Part shown: piece after piece, positions 43,560-55,666 of the stretch
How positions within the stretch are numbered: the first letter of the stretch is position 1
How the letters are laid out: each line of letters opens with the position of its first letter
DNA from: Xiphydria camelus
Lineage: Eukaryota > Arthropoda > Insecta > Hymenoptera > Xiphydriidae
Length of the DNA stretch: 64,000 nt
Direction: 5' to 3'
NCBI GenBank assembly: GCA_963678675.1
Contig: OY783193.1
Location: forward strand, 32,145,082 to 32,209,081
Made by a program: the position numbers and the translations under genes
Notes under the pieces: model-generated
What the model was told of the DNA's origin: nothing
The model's database searches: none
What the model saw: only the letters and a program-made list of their open reading frames with translations

Positions 43560-44150
43560 CGATTACAAGCACAGTTCGGGGACAATTCGTTAAGAACCCG
43601 TGTGTTTGCATGGCACAAAGAATTTTTTGGAGGGCGTTAAAAGGTCGAGAACGAGAGCCACACTCGCCGTTCAAGGACGAGTGTGACCGAAGCTAACATT
43701 GAGGCGGTCCGAAATCTCATGGCTTTCTCTACGACCGACGCACGATTAATGCACAATATTAATTATTGTGAATTACTGGATGCCGCGAAATTATCATTTC
43801 GAAGGAAAAGGAAGAAGCAATTGGGGTCAGAAGTGTCATTCTTTTGCATGAGAACGCCAGGCCTCATGCGGCCAATGCCAAGGCAAAAATTAGATGCATT
43901 AGGCTGGGAAATGCTGGAACAGCCGCCATATAGTCCCGATTTATCCCCTTGTGACTTCCATCTTTTTGGACCCCCAAAGAAGCGCTTGGAGGCCAATGTT
44001 TCGACGACAACGACGCGGTGGAAGCATTTGTGCCCCAATGGCTATAAGAATGTCCGAAGAGTTTCTACGATGATGGAATAAAAAAGCTCCCAATCAGATG
44101 GAAAAAATATATTTCTAGGGCGGGAGACTATGTAGAAAAATAATACATGT
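43560..44150 (+). pseudogene. Mariner-like transposase pseudogene
   Basis: Pieces in several frames: TSVTEANIEAVRNLMAF (linker after the HTH), HENARPHAANA-like sequence (second acid changed to Glu), LDALGWEMLEQPPYSPDL then CDFHLFGPPKK (third Asp), then FDDNDAVEAFV, FYDDGIKKLP and SRAGDYVEK to a TAA near 44141. At least three frame changes. The N-terminal HTH is not found; the left side is the end of the minisatellite. Confidence 0.7.
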
Positions 44151-45340
44151 TTCTACGCTTAATTAAATAAAGTTAGAATTTTTTACAAAACGAATCCCAT
44201 TTATATTTAATACACCCTCGTATTATTAATTGAGATGTGAGAATAACCAATAATAAACTACGAGCAACACAATTTGAACATTATTCATAAGGTCGGTTGG
44301 TATATGATTAGTGCCATCTAGTGGAGAAAGGCCAGACGGACATTTTTAAAATTAGCATCGTGTTTTCCACGAAGATACGAAAATTACGACGACTATGTAT
44401 AATGACGTTTCTTAAGGTTTAGTAATACTCATATTTGAGGAGATATGTCTCTAGAACCCGTTTATCGATTTGATACTACATAGGCTCGAGTGAAAGTGCA
44501 GATTCCAGACTATTATGTGATATTAATTTGATAATTCGAAACGTCTTAGCTACTAAGAAATAGAGACCTCATTACAGGTACGAACTATAGGCGGAGTAAA
44601 TATAGCCTCTCTCTCTCTCTTACATCCTCGCGATGAGCGCTTCACTTTTCTTAATTCTTGATGTGAGCCTCAATCGAGGCTCTTGATGTAGAATATAGTT
44701 ACGACTAATATATATATATATATATTAGTCATAAAGAAATATTTCTTTAATGTTTTCGAAAGCTCAAAAGTGCTCTCTAGAATGACAGACTATTATGATA
44801 TTTATTAGTACTTTAACATCTCTTTCTATTTCTATAAACGTAATTTCTTAATAAATATAATCGTACTTTATGTATAAAATTATCAGATATAAAAATGTAG
44901 AAATTTAAGAAAATGTTTAATTGTTCCAAATGGAAATTAATATAATATATTCTTCATTGATTCATATCTTATCAATTTTGTTTTTCTTATTGAAAGATTT
45001 TTCCAAAATCGGACATGATTTTGTGGGACAATGGCATTATTAGGATTTTTATGTAACAAAATTTAGAATAACAAGATTGAAAAAAATCTATAAAATTATT
45101 GAGGAATAAATTCTAGCAGACATTAAACATATAATACATCTCCTGACATGTTGATAATTTTACGTACAATTAACCGGTACTTAATAAATGTAATATTGAA
45201 GTAATACATAAAATATTTAGAGTCAAACAGAACTATCATTACTAATTTATTGTAAGTGCATTATGGCGTAACTGCTATGATATTAAACTAAAACTACTAA
45301 ATGCATTTAGTCGTATCTGCTTGAAATACGGATTTTATTA
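44151..45340. other. Unassigned; microsatellites
   Basis: A (CT)n run at about 44610-44622 and a (TA)n palindrome (GACTAATATATATATATATA) at about 44702-44732. No gene recognised. Confidence 0.4.
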
Positions 45341-45924
45341 TATAGGGTGTTCGGAAAAAACAGCGACACAAAAATAGGGGTGATAGGTTACGTCATTACA
45401 AGTATTTTGATATAAGGGACCTATACCCGCAAGCGCGCCCCCCTTTCTAGAGATATCAACTTTTCAAGTTTATAACGACCGAGGTTGATCAAAGTAGAAT
45501 AATAAGAAACGTATCACAAGATGGTAACGAATATTTAATTTTACGAGATACAAAAACAATGTACTACAGCAAATGCTCAAAATGACGGCCACCCATGTCC
45601 ATACAACATCGGAAACGATTCTGGATAGATGTGCCACTGCGCAAACTGCTTGCGGAAAGGATAACCGCTTGGCTCAAGTCCTTGTACTTTTCGAAGATGA
45701 TGCGGATACAAGGAGTTTTCATTTGTTTTTCAATTGTACAGGTAGACAAAAAACTCAATATTATTCTACTTTGATCAACCTCGGTCGTTATAAACTTGAA
45801 AAGTTGATATCTCCAGAAGGGGGCGCGCTTGCGGGTATAGGTCCCTTATATCAAAATACTTGTAATATGACGTAACCTATCACCCCTATTTCTGTGTCGG
45901 TATTTTTTCCGAACACCCTGTATA
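45341..45924. mobile_element. TIR element M2, copy 2
   Basis: Same arms as 11374-11967 (TATAGGGTGTTCGGAAAAAA and CCGAACACCCTGTATA). The right end directly touches the foldback that starts at 45925. Confidence 0.85.
45564..45758 (-). pseudogene. DDE transposase C-terminal remnant in M2 copy 2
   Basis: Reads as at 11598-11783, ending RCCMDMGGRHFEHLL, with the Gly-Gly that is usual in this transposase C-terminus kept here. The frame is 64 codons from the first Met. It has no catalytic residues and is part of the core of a non-autonomous element. Confidence 0.5.
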
Positions 45925-48076
45925 TACAAGGTGATATGATTTGCGTGGCCAATCCCCTGTAATATTTTAATTATTTAGAATTTAGAATAGAAATTATTAT
46001 TTAGAATAGAGTTTATTATTTAGAATAGAAATTACTTTTGCTGTTAGTATTCCTGAGGAAACAAAATTGAATACAAATCATTCGGTGTAAAATAGGGATT
46101 TCCGTGCTAGTTACGGAGTTATCACAGCTTAAGAATCGGTTTTTTTTCGAGTCAATTTCGTTCTCAGATGCAAGTCGTCCCAGTGAGAACGCCAACATCA
46201 CATCTCTTACAATATCCTCGGCACTTAGTTTTCCAGAGATTCGTGATTAGGTACTTTATTCGAAAAGAACCTTTAATAAAATGTAGTACTATATCCATGA
46301 GTTCGAGAATTCCCCCCCCCCTTCCACCCACGTTTTAAAAGAGCTTGAAATATCATTATTTGAGTAAATCGTCGAATCTAAATGAAACTTGACATAAATA
46401 TGCATAAAGTATCCTTCTAGCGAATTTAACGCTTCCTTCTTACAATTAGAGCATGACATCCACTTCTTTGAATTCTAGTTTCTACTAAAACAGAAACAGC
46501 AACTGTCCCCTGGTAGGATATGCGGTCTACATCTTGAGGAATGGGTATTACTCATAGATACAATAATTAATATTAGTAGTAGAAGTCTCGACGTACTTCA
46601 ACATAGTTAGCAATAGTAAAATCATACGTCGTTATTTCTGAAGTTCAGGTGCACCGCATCATAGTTTTCGAAGTTCAGATGCATTGTAATACAGATTTCA
46701 GAGACCAGGTAAATCATGAAATACTATACAGACCTCGAAAACTACGGTGCGGCACACCTGGACTCTAGAAATTTTGAAGCGATTCACTTGGTTTTTGGAA
46801 AGTATGTCATAGTATACTTAGATTTTGAAAACTATATGGTGCGGTGTACATACATAGATACCGGAAAAGACGACCGGTTCATGTACGTCGTATGATAGGT
46901 GACTGGTCCGGTATTCAGGTACATCGCACCGTAGTTTTAAAGATCTAAGTATACGACGTATTTTTTAGAAATCAGGTGAATCGATTCATGATATCCGGAA
47001 CCCCAGTTTACTTTAGGTCCTCAAAACACTGAAATAGATAACGTGATTTACCTGAATCCTGGAAACTTTAATAAAGAGCATGTAGACTTTTAAAACTACG
47101 TTGAGGTATACGTAGGCACCGGAAAAGACGACGCAATTTACCTGGTTTCTAGAATCTTGAATTCGGTGCGTTTAGACCTCTAAAGCGGTGCACGTAGACG
47201 ATTTACCTGGTCTCCGAAATCTTTATTACAATGCATCTGAACTTTCAAAACTAACAATAAGATGCGGTGTACCTGAACTCCAGAAATAACGACGCAATTG
47301 ATTTTACCATTGCTAACTATGTTGCAGTACGTCAAGATTGCTACTACTAATATTAATTATATCTGTGAATAATACCCGTTCCTCAAGATTTAGACCGCAT
47401 ATCTTACCAGGAGATAGTTGCTGCTTTTGTTTTTTCTACTAGAATTTAAAGAAGTGGATGTCATGCTCTAAGAAAGAAGTATTAAATTCGTTAGAAGAAT
47501 ACTTTATGCATATTTATGCCAAGTTTCATTTTGATTCGATGATTCGTTCAAATAATGCTGTTTCAAGCTCTTTTAAAATGTGGGTGGGAGGGAGGTACTC
47601 GAACTCGCGGATAGAGTACCTACTACATTTTTTTGAAGGGTCTTTTCGATTAAAGTACCTAATCACGAATCTCTGGAAAACCAAGCGCCGAGGATATTGT
47701 AAGAGATGTGATGTTGGCATTCTCACAGGGAGAATTTGCACTCGAGGGCGAAATTGGCTCGAAAAAAATCCAATTTTTAAGCTATGTTAACTCCGTTACT
47801 GGCGCGGTACCTCCTATTTTACATCGAATGATTTGTATTCAGTTTTGCTTCCTGAAGAACACTTGTAAAGCTCTTTTTCCGACAAAATCTCTAATAGCAA
47901 ATGTAATTTCTATTCCGTGTAAACCAGAGTTAATATGGAAAATCCCTACATGCTATACAAGTCAAATACTAGATTAGTCAAAATCTTACGGAAAAAGTTC
48001 TACGAGAATTTTTGATTCGAGCCTTAATTAAAATATTATAAAGGGGTGGCCACGCAAATCAAGTCACTCTGTATAT
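45925..48076. mobile_element. 2.15 kb foldback element with an internal array of inverted short repeats
   Basis: Ends TACAAGGTGATATGATTTGC and GCAAATCAAGTCACTCTGTA (GGCC near both). Arms of about 650 bp pair 45925-46600 with 47330-48076, sharing GAACGCCAACATCACATCTC, GAAGTGGATGTCATGCTC and AATATTAGTAGTAG. The centre (46620-47320) is built of units of about 35 bp around (G/T)GTGC(A/G)(C/G) and CAGGT(A/G)(A/C)AT in both orientations. Open frames in the arms match nothing I know. Confidence 0.75.
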
Positions 48077-48437
48077 GTAGTTACGACTATATGTTTTTTT
48101 TTAAGAAAACGGAGTCCTTTTGCACTTACCCCCAGATTTAAAGTGGTAAATATTATAACTAGTATTGTGACTGCCAATATGAAGTTTCTCTATCTTTTAT
48201 CAATTAAATAACGATAGTTTTAATATTTATATCACATTATTTCATTTTTGAGAAAAATTTCGGTTACTCTCAGTTTGCTTACGATGGTAGTTATAGTTAA
48301 GTACCTCGACAAAGGCTCGCGCTACGGATTAAGAAAACCTGAGTTCCCCCTTACGAAAAAAGAACAGTATATATATATATATATAGGTACACATTTTATT
48401 GGACTACTCAGTGTGTAGTAGTCTCCACTTTTAATAG

Positions 48438-49050
48438 TACAGGGTCTCCACGTACCTATGTTGTTGACATAGGACGATATGGCAAGTAGCGTTTTGTAGA
48501 CTGTACTCTGTACGCTATTGGTCGGAGGTGCAAGAACGACGAACGATTGGCTCTGTCTATCGCCGGCAGACGTCAATCGTCGCGAGAGAAGTTCCCTAGG
48601 GCGTAAAAACCTAGCAGACGAGAAAGTATGGCGAGTGACGGGTACGCGTAAAGACGCGTTATCACCCTTCTCTCTCCTTCATTACTTCGATTTAACTGAA
48701 TATTTACTTTTTATTAACAAGCGCGTCCAAGGATCGAAATAAACGCGAGGGAAATCGTTTCGCGACTGGAAATATTTTATTAACTTTGAAAACCACGTTT
48801 TATTTCCAAAAAATACAATTACTCCGACAAATTCCACTTTGTAAAGACGCGTACCCCTCACCCGCCATACTTTCTCGTCTGCTAGATTTTTACGCTCTAG
48901 GGAACTTCTCTCGCGACGATTGACGTCTGCCGGCGATAGAGCCAATTGTTCATCGTCCTTGCATCTCCGACCAATAGCGTACAGCCTACTGTCTACAAAA
49001 CGCTACGTGCCATATCGTCCTATGTCAACAACATACGTGGAGACCCTGTA
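48438..49050. mobile_element. Foldback element, TACAGGGTCTCCACGT ends
   Basis: 613 bp with arms of about 215 bp: TACAGGGTCTCCACGTAC pairs with GTACGTGGAGACCCTGTA-like sequence, and GACGTCAATCGTCGCGAGAG with its complement. TA flanks. Each arm is open for about 40 codons in one frame (SPADVNRRERSS, then NLADEKVWRV), which may reflect arm conservation only. GC-richer than its surroundings. Confidence 0.85.
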
Positions 49051-50429
49051 GAAATTCTCACTACTACTTCCAGGAATGCACATTATTGTATTAAGACCTT
49101 GCACTCGAAGTACTCCTCACAGGCACTGCCAAAGCTTCAGGCGAGAAAAAGTCCGAGTGCAAAGGGTTAATAGTGTACACTCTAGCACTAGTAATAAGAA
49201 TTTTTAGTTAGCACTTTCAGTGAAGTAGTGAGTACTATTAGTACCTATACACTGCTCCTACTACTATATTACTTGCACCAATAGTATTTACTTTTCATTT
49301 CAACTGCTAGAACAATAGTACTCACTGCTAGTCATCGCTACTGTCATTATTGAAATTGTTGCACTGCTCATGTATACTAGCAGTGGAAATTAGCGCACTC
49401 TGTTTTTACTTCGAGTGCATCGCTAATTTGGACTACTCGAACTTTTGAAATTATGAGCATTATTTTAGCAAACCTTAATATTACTGACATAATTATTGAG
49501 CTAAAATACTAAACATAATAGTTTTACCATGTTTTAAAGTTTATGGATTGTGTTACTACTAGTTTCAAAAGAGTAACTAGTGAGCTTCATCATGTGTGGA
49601 CAAAACATATCACTTATAGTACACTAACTACTATACTACTAGATGAACAATTAATGTACGTTAATAAATTTCCATTAGTGCTCATTATTGTCCAGTAGTG
49701 TTTCATTAGTATTCTTCCATAAGAGTTCTGGTAAAGTAGTGAGTACTATTGAGGAGGTTTGGAGCAAAACCAAATAAATCCACCTTCTGGTTCCACAGCC
49801 GTTGATTTCACGTGGAACGCCCCATATATAATCGTAATCAAATATTTATCTCTACAATAGTGACCATTGGTAGAATCTACTCATCCTAATTTCTCCTAAA
49901 ATATTTATATCTTGACCTCTGATAAAAATCTATGTAACGTTTTTAATCAAAACTATATGCTTGAGTTAACTAAAATCGGCCCAATGTAATTTGACGTTTA
50001 GCAATTTTGTTGTAATATCAACTTCGTTCCACCATATCAGTCGACTTAAGCATTATCGAGAAATGTATACCATCGAGATTGAATTGAATACGAGTCGACT
50101 TTCGGGACTGATCCGGTCAAGTTTGGTTAAATGTTAACACCTCGATCAATCGATCAAAACTTAATCGAAAATCGTATATCATTGAGTAGAGGCCGATTTT
50201 TAACGTAGGTATTAGGTGCTTGAATAAGTTTTCGCTGTTTAACTGATAGATGTCATTCTTAGACTGCGAGCATTCAATTTTAAATGGTCAACCATACATC
50301 CACTTATTGTACTAGAAGCAAGCTTTTAGATTCGGTACATATCATTTCATCGCGGTGTTAATAACAATTTTTTATTACATTGGAAATTTCGCATTTCATA
50401 CCTATAAAACAGCACATGCGGGCGGTCTA
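49051..50429. other. Unassigned; TAGT-rich repeats
   Basis: 49060-49425 may be a small element (CTTGCACTCGAAGTACT against TTTACTTCGAGTGCAT). TAGT/ACTA-rich phrases such as TTTCCATTAGTGCTCATTA (49670) also occur near 33265. No gene recognised. Confidence 0.4.
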
Positions 50430-50541
50430 ACTCCACTATTTTATTTTAAATAAAAAAGCAGCTGAAAGTCATCGTTTACTCGTGGAAGCCTCTAGTGATA
50501 ATGCTCTATCAGAAAGAAGTTGTAGAGAATGGTTTCAATAA
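50430..50541 (+). pseudogene. Mariner transposase N-terminal HTH fragment
   Basis: Reads NKKAAESHRLLVEAS then ALSERSCREWFQ, the first helix-turn-helix of mariner transposases (usual NAAETHRMLxExYGDxALSERxCREWFQRF). It is cut directly after WFQ by a TTAA at 50543-50546. Only about 35 codons remain and the downstream part of the gene does not appear nearby. Confidence 0.75.
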
Positions 50542-50546
50542 TTTAA

Positions 50547-51090
50547 CACTCCGTCGGGCGCAATGCGAGTCCTAACAAGATCTGCAATATTTTATTAACC
50601 TACGTAATTATTTTACTCTTACTAATAATAATTGATATTTATTATTTAAAGAAAGCAAAACAATTTTATGTAGTAATATTAGTAATTATTGAACAGAAAC
50701 ATTTATAAAGTTTGTCAATGTACAAACATTTGAAACAACTCGTTATCGGAATTTGTTATAACATTGTTCATTCATCAGACGATATATTTTCTTCTGTTTC
50801 ATTATTGTAGCATAAACCACAAATTAAAACAGCGTGCGAGAGGCAGATAGCATTATGACACTTTTGACATTCATAGTTGGATAATCTTCTTATGCCAGTT
50901 TCTGAAGTGCATGTTTCACATCTGCGTCTTTTTGGTGGTATCTGGGTCTCATCACTATTTTCCTTTTCGTCTTGAGTGGTACGGAATCTCTTCAGTCTTT
51001 TTTGGAGAAGTGATGGAATCCCAACTGTCTTCATACTTCGTTGGGCAAGTTGACCAAGCACAAGTTCGTGAGAGAGTTTTTTGATGTGGG
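50547..51090 (-). pseudogene. piggyBac-type element 3' part with transposase C-terminus
   Basis: On the minus strand the frame reads ELVLGQLAQRSMKT and GIPSLLQKRLKRF. A basic stretch (PPKRRRCETC) follows, then the cysteine domain ECQKCHNAICLSHAVLICGLC, with four Cys pairs and one His as in piggyBac C-termini. It ends at a stop at 50768. The element end is probably CACTCCGTCGGGCGCA next to the TTAA at 50543. The first 25 or so codons of the 124-codon frame (RFEHQHCNERSPKPH) are not piggyBac. They come from the neighbouring tandem repeat, so the gene is truncated and fused to it. Confidence 0.75.
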
Positions 51091-52310
51091 GTTTTGGGGA
51101 TCGCTCATTACAATGCTGATGTTCAAATCGGTTTAGTCTCAAATCGAAGATGGATTTTTAGAATTTGAAGATTATGGCCCGAAACTTGTTACTCGAGGGT
51201 TTTTTGAGTCGGTCTACTCTCAAATCCAAGATGACGGATCGAATATGGCAGATGATGAGAATAGACCGATTTGGATATCAGCATCGTAATGAGCGACCCA
51301 AAAAAACGCCGAGTAACAAGTTTCGGACCGTAATCTTCAAATTCTAAAAATGTTTGGAATTCATCATCCGCCATATTGGATTTCAGACTAGACCGATTTC
51401 GACATCAGCATCGTAATGAGCGACCCCGAAAAACCCCGAGTAAGAAGTTTCGAGCGATAATCTTCAAATTCTAACAATTTCTGGAATTCATCATCCGCCA
51501 TATTGTATTCGCCATCTTGGATTTGAGTACAGATCGATTTGGATATCAGAATCGTAATGAGCGACTCTGAAAACCTCCGAGTAACAAGTTTCGGGCTATA
51601 ATCTTCAAATTCTAAAAATGTTTGGAATTCATCATCCGTCATATTAGGTTGGCTGGGCAAAACTGAAGCTGATGGCGCCACCGAGCCAGACACCCGCGGG
51701 CAAATTAAAACGGTTATAATATATTATTAATGCTGCACTGTTGCAGATTTGACTGTATCTGATGTGACTGGTAAAAAAATTATGAAAGTGAAATAGTTAA
51801 AGGAATTCAGCGGATCTCCAACTGAGGCGGCACGGTCCTCTTCGCGCGGGAGAAGGACCTGTTTCCGTCGTCTGGTGGTGGCGACACCATCGCGTGTCGT
51901 GGGTCGGCCGCTATCGCTGGTGGGAAGCGGTTGCGGAGGCTCCACAGCCACCGTTTTATATTAAATTTTTTATTTCAATTCACTTCACTACATACAGATT
52001 CATAAATTAAGGTTATATTTTCGTTTTTGACTCCTGCAGTGCCAACTATACTTTATAATGTAAGCATTGACTCCTGCCATATTGATATATTTCAAATCAG
52101 GCGGTAAATAAGGGTGTTTGGCTCGGTGGCGCCTAAGTTTACTTCCTCGACCACCAGCCAACCTAATTGCATTCGCCATCTTGGATTTGAGAATAGACCC
52201 AGTTTGACATCAGCATTGTAATGACTGGCCCCGAAAACCCCAGAATACCAAGTTTCGGGCCATAATCTTAAAATTTTGATAAATATCTGGAATTCATCAT
52301 CCGCTGGTCG
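51091..52310. repeat. Tandem array of about 150-bp units, split by a MITE
   Basis: Units contain TCATCCGCCATATTGGATTT, AGCATCGTAATGAGCGAC, GAGTAACAAGTTTCGG and AATCTTCAAATTCTAA. About four lie at 51091-51644 and one at 52167-52310. On the minus strand units are open (MADDEFQTFLEFEDY, then PKLVTRRF), but length and frame vary, so I treat this as a satellite and not a protein. Confidence 0.8.
51645..52166. mobile_element. TIR MITE inserted in the tandem array
   Basis: Ends TAGGTTGGCTGG and CCAGCCAACCTA, with TGGCGCCACCGAGCCA / TGGCTCGGTGGCGCC further in. The array reads CATATT before and ATTGCATTCGCC after; another unit at about 51505 has CATATTGTATTCGCC uninterrupted, so the empty site is known. 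The GC-rich interior has no gene. Confidence 0.85.
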
Positions 52311-53521
52311 ATATATCGACTACCCCGAGCTCTAAAGGTTAAAGGCAAGTAGCAAGGGATAAATCGAGGTAATTACGAAGCTTCCCGAAGGAGAAACGAA
52401 TTATGCCGATTGAATAACAAGTCCTAAAATTAGGTAGAAACTTTTCTAATCCTTATCTTCGAACTTAGAGAACATTAAGATAGCCTACCTGCTGAGCTAT
52501 TTTTGTATTATTCCTGGAAGTAACAGGAAATTTCTTAAAACTTTGTACCTCATTTGAAAGGTGATGAAGCAGAGAAGTTTTTTAAAGTAATTTGTACGTT
52601 TAATGTATTCACAAATTTTTGAAATAAATCCTGGTGAATCTACAATTGGGTTAAAGTTTCTAACAATCGTTGCAGGTTTTAGCTGCTGTATTTTTGTCAT
52701 ATCAAACTATTTAACATAATTTTTGTTACATAACATGAACTACTATGTGTATTAACGGTAGAGGCAAAAAAAATTACAAAAACAAAATTATCCTTTTCTT
52801 ATTTTATAATTAGTAGTAAAAGTTAGTCCATTTCTAAGAAAACACAAAAATTAAAATATCTCGAAAACTCAACAAGTGGATTATGCACATTGTGGTTCAA
52901 TCGACTGTAAATTGTCTCTACCAACACCTCTTCAAAGGAATACGTCGCGGTACCAGTCACCCTGTATATAGATAGTATAGAAGTACACATCGAAAAAACA
53001 ACTTGTCGCGTTCCATTTTCTTTTTTTATAGACATAGACTTATATTAACCAAAAATGGCAGTTTAATGATTGAATCTTAATGAGAAATGTTCATAATTTA
53101 AAGTGGTACAAGAAGTATTAGTCGCCGCGCACGACATAAGTAGTTGGAGTCATCTACAGGAGAACAGCGGCTTTCAATGCAATCTCCTAATACATACGAT
53201 AGACGTGAAACAGCCAATCTGTAATGTAATAAGCCGCTAAATATAATAAGCTGCGATCGAAATTACGGCTATAGTACATGGCACTGTATACAGAGTACGC
53301 GCTGTGAAGTTTCCTAACCTCCATCGCGTAGATCGGTCATGTAGAATATTTGATTAGCATAAAACGCGGTTGCGTTGGAGCAGATTTGAACTTCCTTGGC
53401 GACTTCAATATTCCTTTAATGCTAGTTTCAAACTTGCTAGTGACAAGTGAATTTCATCATGTTTGAATAAAACGTATCTCGTATTTCATATCTCATAGAG
53501 GGGCGTGCATCCGATGAAGAC
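52311..53521. other. Unassigned AT-rich sequence
   Basis: CACCCTGTATATAGA at 52961 looks like the end of another TIR element whose partner is not visible. No gene recognised. Confidence 0.4.
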
Positions 53522-53525
53522 TTAA

Positions 53526-54433
53526 GGATGTTTCGCCTCTATTGCAGAATAGGAGTGGAGGTAGAAGGGAACAATACAATTTTCGTCAGTGTTCCAATCC
53601 CTGAACAAAAAAAATGATTGCTTTATAACTTCATGATATCGGTCGAGCCATTATTTTTCTGTAACTTTACTTTATTATCTGTATCCTTAAAGTGTGTCAA
53701 CAAAATTATAGAAAAATATATTATAATTATTTTTAAAATATTGAAGCAGTCGGGAATAGCGGCAATGTTGCCCCATAGAGTGTTATAGAGAAGTATGGTG
53801 GCACAAGTTGGTAACATTGCCTCACTAGAGCTTACTAGTTAAAACCCCGAATTATTAACAACATTCAACAAAAATAATATAAATTATAGTGAAAAGTGCT
53901 GTTTAAATGTATAAACATTAATCATTGCGATTAATAATTTTCATAAAACGTGAACTCTCCGTATACGCTATACAGAAGATGTAACGCTTTTAACTCCAAC
54001 TTTTGCCACTAGAGCGCATGACGGTACCCATGCACGATCCCTATACTTGGCGCGCCCTGCGGCGTTGCCGCACTTCACGACTGCACGCGCAGCAATCTCC
54101 ATCATAAGCGAATTTACCAAGATTTCTTAATTATTTGTTATAAATTACTGCCCTGATCGATGTGTGAAAATATACCATTTATTCTTTGCATAATAATCTA
54201 GCGGTATGCAAAGTTTCATTACGGTAACCCAATTTTCCATTGTTTTTTCTAAGTTTCTGTGAATTTTTTATAAGAGCACAGGTTAAATTGTCATTTTTAT
54301 TTAAATTATAACTTTTTAATTAGTTAGCCAAGAGACTTGAAATCTTGCATACGGCTTTCAAAGATATTAAAGCATCTTGGGGGGAAAAATTTGAGTAACT
54401 TCCTATATTTTTGATAATAGGGGTGAAACATCC
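53526..54433. mobile_element. TTAA-flanked element P1, copy 2 (reverse orientation)
   Basis: TTAA at 53522-53525 and 54434-54437; ends GGATGTTTCGCCTCTATT and AATAGGGGTGAAACATCC. Matches the reverse complement of 14053-14997 over its whole length, 908 against 945 bp. Neither copy encodes a transposase. Confidence 0.9.
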
Positions 54434-54437
54434 TTAA

Positions 54438-54856
54438 GGACATTGGCCGATCAACAAAGTTAGCAGCAAGCAGTGTGGTTAGAACTTGTATGGATAACCG
54501 CTTCCATGGAAGTGCCAAGTACCTATGTACCTACCAAGTGTTTCTCAGGATAGGTGAGCTAGGAAATGCGAGAGTGCAGGCAAAAATCACTCGCTATGAT
54601 CAAGCGTAACAAATGTGATCGAGATCGAAATAACAAGTGACTATACCAAAGCTGGCAATCAATATTCAAAATGGTACTTGGCGGGCCCGTGCCTGAAGAA
54701 ATTGTAGAGAACCAAAGTATTATACATTATATAATGTGTACTACACATTATCGAATTATATCATATTAATTTTTGTAATTGGAAGATATCCCACGCACAC
54801 ACAGCATACAGAAAGTAATATTTATCAATACTTATTTCGTCGACAAGCTTTTCTAT
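54438..54856. repeat. Dispersed repeat fragments
   Basis: 54537-54660 (TTTCTCAGGATAGGTGAGCT and on) is the reverse complement of 58675-58812. 54664-54712 (CAAAATGGTACTTGGCGGGC) is that of 56950-57003. 54507-54540 recurs at 61895. One family has been broken into pieces around the region. Confidence 0.6.
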
Positions 54857-54860
54857 TTAA

Positions 54861-54945
54861 CCCTCCATTAAGCGGGTGGATTACCATTGTAATCCACGCC
54901 CATTTGAATAGTACGTCTAGTAGAATCCACCCGCCTAACGGAGGG
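54861..54945. mobile_element. Tiny TTAA MITE, 85 bp
   Basis: TTAA (54857-54860) then CCCTCCATTAAGCGGGTGGA, and TCCACCCGCCTAACGGAGGG then TTAA (54946-54949). Inverted ends of about 24 bp. Confidence 0.8.
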
Positions 54946-54968
54946 TTAATGGGACAAGTAGCGATTAA

Positions 54969-55554
54969 CCCTCCGGTAGCACGCCTTTTAAACTTCAATG
55001 TGTGGGCGCACTGCTGCATTTACACCTCAATGAGAATTTTTGTTGTTATGAATCTAAATTTACAAAAATGTTAATTAAAGAAGAAAACAAGCAATAATTT
55101 AGTTGTTTCATAATATTTTATTGATTGCACATGGTTATATTGATGGTGATAACGATGTAGAAATATGAATTTGTTATAGGTTACAATATATATTATTTAG
55201 GAAATATTAAGAGAACAAATAATATTTATGGTTATACGGCATGGTTGAGCGTGTGTGAGGAATTTTAAAAGATAAAAGGAGACCAGATTTCATAAAAAAA
55301 ATAAGAAAAAAATATATTTACATCATAGGTCGCGCAGTGTAGCAAGTGCACCGCAATGATCCATTCGCTACTTTATATCTCAATGGCAATTAAATAGTTG
55401 TAAGCAAAATTTGCGTTCACATTTTAAATAGTGACATCTCTATAATGAATGACGAATACTTGCGTGCTCAATATACTTTGCTCTATCAATATCTACGATA
55501 CAGCGGCGAAATTAAAATTTGCGACTGTCTACCGCGGATGCGCCCACCAGGGGG
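54969..55554. mobile_element. TTAA-flanked element, 586 bp
   Basis: TTAA (54965-54968) then CCCTCCGGTAGCACGCC, and GATGCGCCCACCAGGGGG then TTAA (55555-55558). The ends are imperfect inverted copies and resemble those of the 85-bp MITE just upstream. No gene inside. Confidence 0.65.
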
Positions 55555-55666
55555 TTAAGGTATTTCCATGGTTTTGCGTTTTTCTTACGAATCTCATGAA
55601 ATTTTGCCAATCAAAAGACTGAAATATTACCCATCGATTCCCAAAATTTCAAAACGCTGGGCCATG

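Noticed and set aside
47458..47790. 110-codon frame in the foldback arm
   Set aside because: The opposite arm does not keep the frame and no family is recognisable; treated as arm sequence.
51388..51693. 101-codon minus-strand frame with repeated MADDEFQTFLEFEDY
   Set aside because: It is the reading of a tandem DNA repeat; unit spacing breaks the frame and the strings recur with stops.
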